Of a DNA stretch of 64,000 nucleotides, positions 56,374-64,000 are shown in pieces. The notes beneath the pieces were generated by a model. It was not told the DNA's origin, did not search any database, and saw only the letters and a program-made list of their open reading frames with translations. A program made the translations under genes and the position numbers. The stretch covers positions 1,550,001 to 1,614,000 of the forward strand of contig NZ_JABTEX010000002.1 of assembly GCF_015711645.1 (NCBI RefSeq), given 5' to 3'. Position 1 is the first letter of the stretch. Each line of letters begins with the position of its first letter. This DNA comes from Planomonospora sp. ID82291. GTDB taxonomy: Bacteria; Actinomycetota; Actinomycetes; Streptosporangiales; Streptosporangiaceae.

Positions 56374-57109
56374 TTGGTCGAGCTGAAGGTGGAGAACTTC
56401 CGCAGTCTCAAAGAGGTGACGCTGCCACTGGGACCGGTCAACGTCCTGGTCGGTCCGAACGGTGCGGGCAAGACGAACGTCCTGAAGGTATTCGACTTCC
56501 TCGCCGACATCGCCCGGACCGATCTACGGCCGGCCCTTGAGAGGCGGGGAGGTTTCGAGGAACTGGTCTTCCGGGGCGGCGCCGCGGCCCCCCGGTACAT
56601 CCAGATCGAGCTGAAAGGGCACTGGCCCGGCGCTGCGATTGCTGAGGCTCCGCTCGACACCTACCGCTTGAAGATCGATGAGGATCCCGCAGCGCGGGAA
56701 GAACTCTTCCGGTTCAGTGATGCCGACGGCCGGTGGAACCGGATCGAGGTGTCCGGCGAGCGGGTCGTGAATGCTCAGTACGGATCCGGTGAAGCGATCC
56801 CGGAGGACGGGACCGGCCACCGAGCGGGAGTGAGGAAGATAGGAATCCAGCCGTTCAGCGCCGGTCTCTCCGCTCTGTCCCGCCTGTCGGATGACGTTGG
56901 AGGGGGGAAGGTCGCGGGACTCGCTGATCTCCTCACGGAGGACTTCCGCATCTTCGACGTCGACGTTCCCCGCGCGTGCATGCCGTCGCGCGTCTCCGGC
57001 GGCGTGTACCAGCCCATCGCGACCGACGCCTCCAACCTGTCGCAGTTCCTGCACGGGCTCCGCGAGTCGGACGAGGACATCTGGGAGCGGCTCCAAGCCG
57101 ACGCGGGGG
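56374..57109 (+). pseudogene. Truncated AAA (AAA_21/OLD-like) ATPase
   Basis: From a TTG at 56374 the frame gives VELKVENFRSLKEVTLPLGP with Walker A LVGPNGAGKTNVLKV. It then continues for about 245 residues of normal sequence, to ESDEDIWERLQADAG. Beyond that the frame turns into Arg/Ser-rich shadow sequence. The Walker B, ABC signature and H-loop normally present in the second half are absent. The next real coding sequence begins in another frame within about 40 nt, so an internal deletion has probably joined this gene to its neighbour. Confidence 0.75.
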
Positions 57110-57143
57110 AGGGACCCGCGTCCGGCCGACGAAGAAGCCGGTC

Positions 57144-57521
57144 GTGGTCGTCGCGGGAGAGGACAGGAACGACCGGATCGCCCTCAGGGTGCTGCTGGAG
57201 GAGTTCTGCCCGGACATGCGGGGCAGGATCGTGGAGATCAGCGACCCGGTCAGGCTGCACCAGGCGACCGGGGCCACTCTCGCCGCCCGTGCCGAGGCCC
57301 TGGCGGGCAAGGTGCGGGCGCGGGCCACCCGGGACGACACCGGTGTCGCGTGCGTCTTCGTCCACGAGGACCTCGACCGGGCTGACGGCGACGACTACCC
57401 GGTCATCCGGGAGCGGGTCGGGAAGGCACTGGAGGCGGCTCTCGGCACGGCTCACTACGTGCTGGCCGTGGCGGAGATCGAAGCCTGGCTGCTGCTCTGC
57501 GCGGAGCACATGGAGAGGTGA
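57144..57521 (+). pseudogene. Remnant of a TOPRIM/DUF4276-like partner of the ATPase
   Basis: In the frame +2 relative to the ATPase, coding sequence reads VVVVAGEDRNDRIALRVLLE and later ACVFVHEDLDRADGDDYPVI, VLAVAEIEAWLLLCAEHMER, then stops. The E-D-x-x-D start and HED...D...EIEAW acidic motifs resemble TOPRIM-like DUF4276 proteins encoded beside AAA ATPases. The N-terminus runs back without a good start, and the protein (about 125-140 aa) is shorter than usual (about 200). Both suggest decay. Confidence 0.6.
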
Positions 57522-57598
57522 AATCATCGCCGAGTTCGGCGTACGGTCGGCCGCCTCGGCCGTCTCGGCCGTCTCGGCCGGCGTTCCGGGCGGCGTCC

Positions 57599-58411
57599 TC
57601 ACGGTTTGCGGGCGACCCCGCAGAACTGGGACACCTCTTCGGGCTCGCCCCAGGGCTCGGCCTCGACACGCCACCGCGAGCAGGACACCACGCCGGGTTC
57701 CAGGAGTTCCAGCCCGTCGAAGAAGGTCGCGAGATGACTGCGGGAGCGGGCCACGATCGGGGTGCCGCCCCGCTCCATGAACCGCCGCATCGCCTCGTGC
57801 ATGGCCTCGCCGTGGACCTCGGCCGTGGCATGCGCGATCACCAGGTGGCTGCCGGAGGGCAGGGCGTCGACCAGCTCCCGTACGATCTTCCCCGCTTCGG
57901 CGTCGTCGACGATGTGGTGCAGGATGCCCAGCAGCATCAGCGCGACGGGTTCGGCGAGGTCGAGCGTCTGCGCGGCGGCCCGCAGGATGTGCCGCGGGTC
58001 GCGCAGGTCGGCCTCGATGTACTGGGTGCGGCCTTCGGGCGTGCCGGCGAGCAGGGCGCGGGCGTGCGTCAGGACGATCGGGTCGTTGTCGACGTAGACG
58101 ATCCGGGCCTCCGGCGCGATCCGCTGCGCGACCTCGTGGGTGTTGTCGGCCGTGGGCAGGCCCGTGCCGATGTCGAGGAACTGGCGGATGCCCGCCTCTC
58201 CCGCCAGGTGCCGTACGGCCCGGCCCAGGAACGCCCGATCGGCGCGGGCCGCTTCCACGATGCCCGGGATGAGCTCCTTGACCATCTCCCCGGCCTCGCG
58301 GTCGGCCGGGTGGTTGTCCTTGCCGCCCAGCCAGTAGTTCCAGATGCGGGCCGAATGCGGCCGGTCGAGGCCGAGGTCGCGCGGGGCGCCGGATTCGCGG
58401 GGGGTGTCCAT
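57599..58411 (-). CDS. SAM-dependent methyltransferase, DUF574 (Methyltransf_19) type
   Basis: 270 residues. The family opening is DRPHSARIWNYWLGGKDNHP, motif I is IRQFLDIGTGLPT and the next acidic residue is in ARIVYVDNDPIVLTHARALL. It is an actinomycete-specific, highly duplicated family with unknown substrates. ATG start. Confidence 0.93.
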   Translation of the reverse strand: MDTPRESGAPRDLGLDRPHSARIWNYWLGGKDNHPADREAGEMVKELIPGIVEAARADRAFLGRAVRHLAGEAGIRQFLDIGTGLPTADNTHEVAQRIAPEARIVYVDNDPIVLTHARALLAGTPEGRTQYIEADLRDPRHILRAAAQTLDLAEPVALMLLGILHHIVDDAEAGKIVRELVDALPSGSHLVIAHATAEVHGEAMHEAMRRFMERGGTPIVARSRSHLATFFDGLELLEPGVVSCSRWRVEAEPWGEPEEVSQFCGVARKP

Positions 58412-58527
58412 GGGGCAGGTCCGTTCATTCGGGGGGTCACGCCGAAAACGACCGTCCTAGTCGATCATGTCCGTCCGGGCCGCGGCAAGCCTTTCCCGGG
58501 CCCGCGGCAGGCCTTTCCCGGGCCGCG

Positions 58528-59166
58528 TCACCACCGTTCGTGCCGGACCGCCGCGCTCAGCGGGACGCGGTGGCGCCAGCCCTGCCGCTCCAGGTCGGGC
58601 GCCGGTTCGACGTGGGTGACCGGTCCCAGGCAGAGCCAGGCCACCGGGCGGATCCCGGACGGGATGCCGAGCAGGCGCCGCACGAACGGCTCGCGGTAGA
58701 ACGAGACCCAGCCGACGCCCAGCTCCTCGGCGGTGGCCGCCAGCCACAGGTTCTGGATGGCCAGGCAGACCGAGTACAGACCGGTGTCGGCGATGGCGTG
58801 CCGGCCCAGGACCGCGGGGCCGGCGCGCTCGGCGTCGTAGGTGACGACCACCGAGAGGCTCGACTCCAGGACGCCGTCGACCTTGATCCGGGCGAACCGC
58901 TCGGCCTCGTCCCCGCTGAGGGAGGCCGCGAAGACGGCCCGTTCCCGCTGGACGTGGTCGTGGAAGGCGCGGCGGGTGCCGAGGTCCCGCACGACGACGA
59001 AGTCCCAGGGCTGGGAGAGCCCGACGCTGGGCGCCGCGTGCGCGGCGCCCAGCACGCGGTCGAGGACGTCGCCGGGGACGGGTCCGCCGTTGAACTGGGA
59101 CCGCACGTCGCGGCGGCGGTGGATGACGTCGTAGACGCCGGTGTTCGCAGAGACGCCGTCGTTCAC
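58528..59166 (-). CDS. bluB: 5,6-dimethylbenzimidazole synthase BluB
   Basis: 212 residues, flavin nitroreductase-like fold. Conserved pieces are VYDVIHRRRDVRSQFNGGPV, AAHAAPSVGLSQPWDFVVV and AIQNLWLAATAEELGVGWVS. It fragments reduced FMN with oxygen to make the lower ligand of vitamin B12. GTG start at 59166. A cobalamin riboswitch precedes it, which strongly supports a B12 role and end-product control. Confidence 0.95.
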   Translation of the reverse strand: MNDGVSANTGVYDVIHRRRDVRSQFNGGPVPGDVLDRVLGAAHAAPSVGLSQPWDFVVVRDLGTRRAFHDHVQRERAVFAASLSGDEAERFARIKVDGVLESSLSVVVTYDAERAGPAVLGRHAIADTGLYSVCLAIQNLWLAATAEELGVGWVSFYREPFVRRLLGIPSGIRPVAWLCLGPVTHVEPAPDLERQGWRHRVPLSAAVRHERW

Positions 59167-59188
59167 AGGGCAGGCTCCCGCTGCTCGT

Positions 59189-59205
59189 GCCGCCCTCGGG
59201 GCGGC
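59189..59205 (-). promoter_or_regulatory. Hairpin before bluB (possible expression platform)
   Basis: GCCGCCC-TCG-GGGCGGC forms a 7-bp stem between the riboswitch and the bluB start. It could be the expression platform. No T-tract follows, so translational or Rho-dependent control is more likely. Confidence 0.4.
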
Positions 59206-59213
59206 GGGTGGAG

Positions 59214-59398
59214 CGAGGCCGGTCTTCGGACTCTCGGATCAACGCCTGCACCGTCCGCCTTCCCGGCCCGCAGGCCAGTGGCCGCACCTCCGTGCGTGGA
59301 CGGCAGCTCCCCGATCACCGCGGCGGGCCCGTGCCGGAGTCGCACCGGCTTCCCGATTCTCCTCCCCGCGGGGAGGCACCTCGCGTCAGTTCGTGCCG
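59214..59398 (-). promoter_or_regulatory. Cobalamin riboswitch
   Basis: Minus-strand order of conserved boxes: GGGAAGCCGGTGCGACTCC (59336-59354), the B12-box region GGCCACTGGCC around 59276-59282, GGGAAGGCGG (about 59255-59264) and GATCCGAGAGTCCGAAGACC (59221-59240). This is the classic AdoCbl aptamer. TACAGT (59405-59410, read leftwards) is a likely -10 giving a start near 59398. It controls bluB. Confidence 0.93.
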
Positions 59399-59455
59399 GA
59401 CGCGACTGTAGCGCAGCCCGCGGACGCGGGCACGGGAGGGCCCGGAGCCGGCCGG

Positions 59456-61519
59456 TCAGCCGTCCGCCCGCGCCCGTGAGCGCCACAGCAGCCAGACGAA
59501 GTACGGCGTGCCGAGCAGCGCGGTGACGAGCCCGGCGGGCACCTGAGCCGGGGCGATGACGGTGCGCCCGAGCGTGTCGGCCAGGCTCACCAGCAGGGCG
59601 CCCAGGAGCACGGCCACGGGCAGGACCCGGGTGTGGCCGGAGCCGACCAGGGCGCGGGCGGCGTGCGGGGCGATCAGGCCGACGAAGCCGATCACGCCCA
59701 CGGCGGAGACCGCGGTGGCGGTCAGCAGCACCGAGCCGCCCAGGGCGGCCAGCCGTACCGGTTCCAGGGGGACGCCGAGGATGCGCGGGGTGTCCTCGTC
59801 CAGGGAGAGCAGGTCCAGGTCGCGGCGGAGCCAGACGATCAGCGGGACCACCAGGACCAGGGCCAGCGCGACCGGGACGAGCTGGACGGGGACGCGGCCG
59901 TAGGTGGAACCGGACAGCCAGGTCAGCGCCATGGCGGTGTTCCAGGGGTCCGCCTTGACGATGATCAGCACGGTGACGGCGGTGCAGGCCGACTGCATGC
60001 CGACGCCGATCAGCACCAGGCGGTCGGAGCTCAGCCCGCCGCGCCACGACAGCAGGTAGACCGCGGCGGAGGCGGCCAGCGCGCCTGCCATGGCCGCCGC
60101 GGACATCGGCCAGATCCCGGCGAGCGGGGTGAGGGCCAGCAGGGAGATCGCGCCCACCCCCGCACCGGCGGTGACGCCGAGCATGCCGGGCTCGGCCAGC
60201 GGGTTGCGGCACACGGCCTGGACGGCCGTGCCCGCGGCGGCCAGCGCGGCGCCGGCGAGCACCGCGGCCAGCACCCGGGGATAGCGCTGGTCGAGCACGA
60301 AGGTGAGGCCGCGGCCGGTCCGCCCGCTGAGCCAGTTGACCAGGTCGCCGCCCAGGATCCAGGTGTCGCCGCCGAGCATGCCGAGGAAGACCGCACCGGC
60401 GAGCAGGAGCGCGCAGGCCGTCACCACGATCAGGAAGGCGGCGCGGGAGCGGGCCGCGACGCGCACGATCGGCGGCCGGCGGGTCGGTCCGGCGTCCCGG
60501 TAGCGGCGGGCCAGCCACACCATCACGGCGGCGCCGAACAGCGAGGTCACCACGCCGGGCGGCACGTCGACGCCCGCCTGCCCGCCGAAGACGGCGCGCA
60601 GCGCGATGTCGGAGCCGAGGACGACGAGCACGCCGACGAGGCCCGCCAGCGGCAGCGTCGTCCGGTGGCGGTGCACGCCCGGCAGCAGCCTGACGATCAC
60701 CGGCGCGCACAGGCCCACGAACCCGACGGGGCCCGCGACGGTCACCGCGGCGGCGGCCAGCAGGACGGCCAGGAGCGTGAGCACCAGGCGCAGCCGCCCG
60801 ACGTTGACGCCGAGCACGGTGGCGGTGTCGTCGCCCAGGGCCAGGATGTCGAGCCGCGGCCCGGCCAGCACGGCGGCGGCCAGGACCAGCAGGATCAGCG
60901 GGCCCATCTGGGCGACGGCGTCGAGGTCGCTCTGCACGAGTGAGCCGCTGCCCCAGGCGAACAGCCCGGTGGTCTCCTCCTCGAACAGGATCATCAGCAG
61001 GTTGGTGAGCGAGTGGAGCGCCAGCGCGGTCGCCGAGCCCGCCAGGATCAGCCGGGTCGTCCCGGTCCGGCCGCCCGCGGCGAGCGCCATCACCAGGGCG
61101 GCCGCGGCCAGTCCGCCCAGCAGGGCGAGCAGGCCCGACAGGGCCGGCGGCAGGGTCAGGCCGAAGACCGCGGCGGCGGCGATCGCGAGGTAGGCGCCGG
61201 CGCTGACCGCCAGCGTGTCGGGCGAGGCCATGGGGTTGCGGGAGACGGCCTGCAGCAGCGCACCCGCCACGCCGAGGGCGACGCCGACGGTGACGCCGGC
61301 CAGCAGTCGGGGCAGCCGGGAGGCCAGCAGGATCCGGGCGGCCTCGCCGTCGGCGTCCCCGAACGGCAGCCGGAGCAGGTCGAGCGCGCCGATCGACGAG
61401 GTGCCCTGTGTCACGTGGACCGCGGCGGCCACGACGACCGCCGCCAGCGTCAGGAGGACCACGCCGGCGCCGCCCAGCCGCCGCAGCGGGGTGGGAGGCG
61501 CCGGCGGGGCCTGGACCAT
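59456..61519 (-). CDS. Iron-siderophore ABC permease, two FecCD domains fused (FhuB type)
   Basis: 687 residues from ATG 61519. Two homologous halves, each with about ten helices. The first has ALGVAGALLQAVSRNPMASPD and the second GTAVQAVCRNPLAEPGMLGV, the FecCD coupling signature repeated. One chain replaces the usual permease pair. It starts 6 nt after the binding protein's stop, so the operon is ATPase-lipoprotein-permease. Confidence 0.95.
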   Translation of the reverse strand: MVQAPPAPPTPLRRLGGAGVVLLTLAAVVVAAAVHVTQGTSSIGALDLLRLPFGDADGEAARILLASRLPRLLAGVTVGVALGVAGALLQAVSRNPMASPDTLAVSAGAYLAIAAAAVFGLTLPPALSGLLALLGGLAAAALVMALAAGGRTGTTRLILAGSATALALHSLTNLLMILFEEETTGLFAWGSGSLVQSDLDAVAQMGPLILLVLAAAVLAGPRLDILALGDDTATVLGVNVGRLRLVLTLLAVLLAAAAVTVAGPVGFVGLCAPVIVRLLPGVHRHRTTLPLAGLVGVLVVLGSDIALRAVFGGQAGVDVPPGVVTSLFGAAVMVWLARRYRDAGPTRRPPIVRVAARSRAAFLIVVTACALLLAGAVFLGMLGGDTWILGGDLVNWLSGRTGRGLTFVLDQRYPRVLAAVLAGAALAAAGTAVQAVCRNPLAEPGMLGVTAGAGVGAISLLALTPLAGIWPMSAAAMAGALAASAAVYLLSWRGGLSSDRLVLIGVGMQSACTAVTVLIIVKADPWNTAMALTWLSGSTYGRVPVQLVPVALALVLVVPLIVWLRRDLDLLSLDEDTPRILGVPLEPVRLAALGGSVLLTATAVSAVGVIGFVGLIAPHAARALVGSGHTRVLPVAVLLGALLVSLADTLGRTVIAPAQVPAGLVTALLGTPYFVWLLWRSRARADG

Positions 61520-61524
61520 GGTGC

Positions 61525-62520
61525 TCAACCGGTGTAGGCCTTCACGAGGGCCTCGGCGTACTGCTTGGACGACAGCGGCCCGCCGAAGGTCCAGATGCCG
61601 TCGGGCAGCTTGGTGACCTGCTTCTTCTCGACGAACGGCAGCTTCTTCCAGATGGCGTTGGAGGCCAGGCCGTCGGCGAAGACGTCGGTGCCGTCGGAGG
61701 CGTTGTAGAAGAAGCGGGTGTCGGGGTCCTTCAGCGCGGTCAGGCCCTCGACGTCGGTGGCGCCCAGGCCCCACACCGGGTCGACTTCGCCCTTCCAGGC
61801 GTTGACCAGGCCGAGCCGGGCGGCGACGTCGGAGACCAGGGCGCCCTTGCCGAACATGCGGATGGAGATCTTGCTGCCGTCCTTCCAGCCGTCGGCCATG
61901 GCGAACGGCTTGCCGGCGAAGCCCGCGGCGGCGAGCTCGGCCTTGCCGTCGGCCAGCGTGGCGTCCAGGTCGGCCAGGAGCCTGTCCGCCTCGGCGGTCT
62001 TGCCCAGCGCGGTGGCGATCAGCTTGAGGTCGTCGCTCATCCGGCCCAGGTTGTCGCTCGCGTCGCTGCCCTTGAAGGTGATGACGGGGACGAACTTCTC
62101 CAGCTGCGGAACCAGCGCGGAGTCGCGCTCGGCCTCCATGACGACCAGGTCGGGCTGGAGGGCGGCGATGGAGTCGACGCTCGGCTCCTGGCGGGTGCCG
62201 ACGTCCTTGACCGAGGGGTCGAGCTCGGCCGCGGTGACCCAGGTGGCGTAGCCCTTGGTGTCGGCCACCCCGATCGGCATGACGCCGAGGCTGACCGCCA
62301 TCTCGGCCTCGCCCCACTCCAGGGCGACCACCTTGGTGGCGGGACGGTCGAGGGTGACCTGCTTGCCGCGGCTGTCGGTCACGGTGATGGGGGAGGCGGA
62401 GGCGGAGGCCGTGCCACCGGAGGAGGCGGCCGGCTCGGGGGCGGCGGTCTCGGTGGTGCCGCAGGCGGCGAGCACGGTGGTGGCGGCCACGGCCACGAGG
62501 GCGGTGCGCAGGGGGTTCAT
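61525..62520 (-). CDS. Iron-siderophore-binding lipoprotein (FecB/FhuD type)
   Basis: 331 residues. Signal peptide with lipobox TTVLAACG, a Ser/Ala linker, then the periplasmic-binding fold beginning ITVTDSRGKQVTLDRPATKV and EWGEAEMAVSLGV. It captures ferric siderophore outside the membrane. ATG start; 10 nt after the ATPase stop. Confidence 0.94.
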   Translation of the reverse strand: MNPLRTALVAVAATTVLAACGTTETAAPEPAASSGGTASASASPITVTDSRGKQVTLDRPATKVVALEWGEAEMAVSLGVMPIGVADTKGYATWVTAAELDPSVKDVGTRQEPSVDSIAALQPDLVVMEAERDSALVPQLEKFVPVITFKGSDASDNLGRMSDDLKLIATALGKTAEADRLLADLDATLADGKAELAAAGFAGKPFAMADGWKDGSKISIRMFGKGALVSDVAARLGLVNAWKGEVDPVWGLGATDVEGLTALKDPDTRFFYNASDGTDVFADGLASNAIWKKLPFVEKKQVTKLPDGIWTFGGPLSSKQYAEALVKAYTG

Positions 62521-62530
62521 GGTGTTCCTG

Positions 62531-63349
62531 TCAGGTTGTGGCGGGGACGCTTCGGGTGTGCCGGCCGATCGGCCGGGTGGTCACCGTCTTCGTCCTCGGG
62601 TCGTGCGTGACCTCGATGCGGATGCCGTACACCTCGGTGAGCAGGTCCTCGGTGAGGACCTCGGCGGGCGGCCCGTCGGCCCGGACGCGGCCTCCGTGCA
62701 GCAGGACGACGTGGTCGGCCAGCTCGGCGGCCTGGTTCAGGTCGTGCAGGACGACGCCGACGGCCACGTCGTGGTCGTCGGCCAGGTCGCGCACCAGCTC
62801 CAGCAGCTCGATCTGGTAGCGCAGGTCCAGGAAGGTGGTGGGCTCGTCCAAAAGCAGGACGCCGGTGTCCTGCGCCAGGCAGGTGGCCAGCCACACGCGC
62901 TGCAGCTCGCCGCCGGACAGCTCGTCCGCCGGGCGGTCGGCCATCCCGGCGACGCCGGTGAGCTCCATCGCCCTGGCGACCGCGCCGTCCCCTCCGGGAT
63001 CTCCGGCCCGCCACCGGCCCCGGTAGGGGTGCCTGCCGTACCCGACGACGTCCCGGACCCGCACGCCGGAAGGCGTGGTGTGGCTCTGCGCCAGCAGCGT
63101 GACCCGCTTGGCGAAGTCCCGGGCCGACATGTCCAGGGCGGACACGTCACCGGTCAGCGTCACCGTGCCCGCCTCCGGCCGGTGGAGCCGGGCCAGCGCC
63201 CGCAGCAAGGTGGACTTGCCGCTGCCGTTCGGCCCCACCAGGGCCGTCACGCGCCCCCGCCGCAGGGCGATACGGCCGTTCTCCACGACGGTGGCGCCGT
63301 GGTAGCCCAGACGCAGGTCGGTTCCACGTAGCGAGATCTCCTCGGTCAC
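62531..63349 (-). CDS. Iron-siderophore ABC transporter ATPase (FecE/FhuC type)
   Basis: 272 residues from GTG 63349. Walker A is GPNGSGKST, signature LSGGELQRV and Walker B VLLLDEPTTFLDL. A TTG at 63391 was an alternative but lies within the promoter. TAACCT (63357-63362, read leftwards) sits 7 nt before the GTG and TTGACA 16 nt further upstream. It powers the permease below. Confidence 0.94.
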   Translation of the reverse strand: MTEEISLRGTDLRLGYHGATVVENGRIALRRGRVTALVGPNGSGKSTLLRALARLHRPEAGTVTLTGDVSALDMSARDFAKRVTLLAQSHTTPSGVRVRDVVGYGRHPYRGRWRAGDPGGDGAVARAMELTGVAGMADRPADELSGGELQRVWLATCLAQDTGVLLLDEPTTFLDLRYQIELLELVRDLADDHDVAVGVVLHDLNQAAELADHVVLLHGGRVRADGPPAEVLTEDLLTEVYGIRIEVTHDPRTKTVTTRPIGRHTRSVPATT

Positions 63350-63354
63350 GGAGA

Positions 63355-63384
63355 TTAGGTTAGGCTTACCTGTATAAATGTCAA
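63355..63384 (-). promoter_or_regulatory. IdeR/DtxR iron box over the siderophore-uptake promoter
   Basis: TTAGGTTAGGCTTACCTGT (63355-63373 on the plus strand) matches the 19-bp IdeR/DtxR consensus (TTAGGTTAGGCTAACCTAA) at 16 positions. It covers the -10 (TAACCT) and spacer of the operon; TTGACA lies at 63379-63384 leftwards. Iron-bound IdeR/DmdR would repress it. Confidence 0.9.
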
Positions 63385-63455
63385 CTTTCAACTATTGGAT
63401 CATGAGGCGGCGGTCCGAGGGATCGCCGTCCGCGCCCGTCGCGTCGGCGTGCCTG

Positions 63456-64000
63456 TCACATCGGTGCATCCGTCTCCGCCGGGAGGGGATCCGGCGGCGG
63501 GGAGGGGAGCCGCAGGCTGAACCAGACGGTTTTGCCGGTGGCGGTGGGGTGGGCGCCCCACGCGTCGGCCAGTGCCTGCAGGATGGCCAGGCCGCGCCCC
63601 GCCTCGTCGGTGCTCCGGGCCCGGCGGGGGCGGGGCAGGTCGGCGCTGTGGTCGGTCACCTCGACGGTGAGCCCGTCGCGGGTGCGCAGCAGGCGCAGGG
63701 TGGCGGGTCCCCTGGTGTGGCGGACGGTGTTGGTGAGGAGTTCCGAGGCCAGCAGGCAGGCGGTGTCGGTGAGCTGGGCGCAGTGCCAGGACCGCAGGGT
63801 GGCGGTGAGGAAGCGCCGTGCGGCGCCGACCGCGGCCGGGTGGCCGTCCAGGCGGGTCTGGGCGGTCGGCGGAGGGGCCGTCGGGATGCGGGCCAGCAGC
63901 AGGGTGACGTCGTCGGCGTGCGCGGTGGTGTCGGGGAGCAGCGCGGACAGCACCTGGTCGGCGGCCTGCTGGAGGTCGGAGGTGGTGCGGAAGGCGGTCC
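63456..64000 (-). CDS. C-terminal part of a SpoIIE-type phosphatase with HATPase domain, cut by the window edge
   Basis: Read leftwards from the edge, coding starts AFRTTSDLQQAADQVLSALL and DDVTLLLARI, the last strand of a SpoIIE/PP2C phosphatase. An RsbW-like HATPase domain follows (ACLLASELLTNTVRHTRGPA, then EAGRGLAILQALADAWGAH). Such fusions control anti-anti-sigma factors in actinomycetes. An in-frame GTG at 63953 would give a short protein, but continuity of the phosphatase motif upstream shows the gene extends beyond the window. Confidence 0.85.
   Translation of the reverse strand, partial: TAFRTTSDLQQAADQVLSALLPDTTAHADDVTLLLARIPTAPPPTAQTRLDGHPAAVGAARRFLTATLRSWHCAQLTDTACLLASELLTNTVRHTRGPATLRLLRTRDGLTVEVTDHSADLPRPRRARSTDEAGRGLAILQALADAWGAHPTATGKTVWFSLRLPSPPPDPLPAETDAPM

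Noticed and set aside
1-64000. CRISPR array
   Set aside because: No series of regularly spaced direct repeats with unique spacers was seen; all repeats found are tandem or isolated pairs.

Overview
The window is chromosomal DNA of a high-GC actinomycete. It shows GTG starts, many 4-nt stop/start overlaps, the recO-uppS and zur/znuABC-glyS-dgt-dnaG-sigma order familiar from Streptomyces and its relatives, and actinomycete-only families (DUF5753/DUF397/HATPase triad, CGNR zinc finger, SAM methyltransferase of the DUF574 type, DUF6703-like membrane protein). A Streptosporangiales member is my best guess from gene content; this is an inference, not a test.

Bases 1-8950 hold housekeeping genes: recO and uppS in an overlapping pair, then a zinc-uptake operon read leftwards (znuA-znuC-znuB-zur). 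A Zur-type box lies over the znuA promoter, so the last gene probably represses its own operon. A complete IS607-family element (serine recombinase plus TnpB) sits at 8956-10930 and appears to have replaced the last codons of a BtrH-domain gene. Bases 11000-24300 return to core functions: glyS, an acetylxylan-esterase-like hydrolase, ppdK (behind a 34-bp perfect palindrome), dgt, a degenerate M23 protein, dnaG, an RpoD-like sigma factor and a Tat-exported Dyp peroxidase (EfeB type).

Bases 24300-35160 are mixed: a GH63-type hydrolase, tRNA-Asn, a stand-alone nitric-oxide-synthase oxygenase, a crotonase, an ABC exporter with a MerR-type promoter (19-bp spacer with dyad), a divergent MFS/MarR pair, galK and tRNA-Met(CAT).

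Immediately after tRNA-Met a defence island runs from about 35350 to about 53070. It contains a small orphan gene, an AIPR protein with a nuclease-like N-terminus, an NYN-domain protein, an N6-adenine methylase with an HTH and an HsdS-like tail, and hsdM-hsdS. Then come a HATPase/XRE-DUF5753/DUF397 regulatory triad and a two-gene Septu-like system (ptuA ATPase and ptuB HNH nuclease). hsdR follows, and then a Ser/Thr kinase-TPR gene 7 nt after it. The island therefore has a type I restriction system split by a second antiphage system. A decayed ATPase/TOPRIM-like module lies further right (56374-57521).

Bases 57600-64000 carry a DUF574-type methyltransferase, bluB behind a cobalamin riboswitch, an IdeR/DtxR-boxed siderophore-iron ABC operon (ATPase, lipoprotein, fused double permease) and the end of a SpoIIE-phosphatase/HATPase gene cut by the window edge. 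At least ten genes have a TAnnnT-like hexamer exactly 6-7 nt before the start codon and most lack a good ribosome-binding site, which suggests many leaderless mRNAs. This spacing was used to choose several starts.
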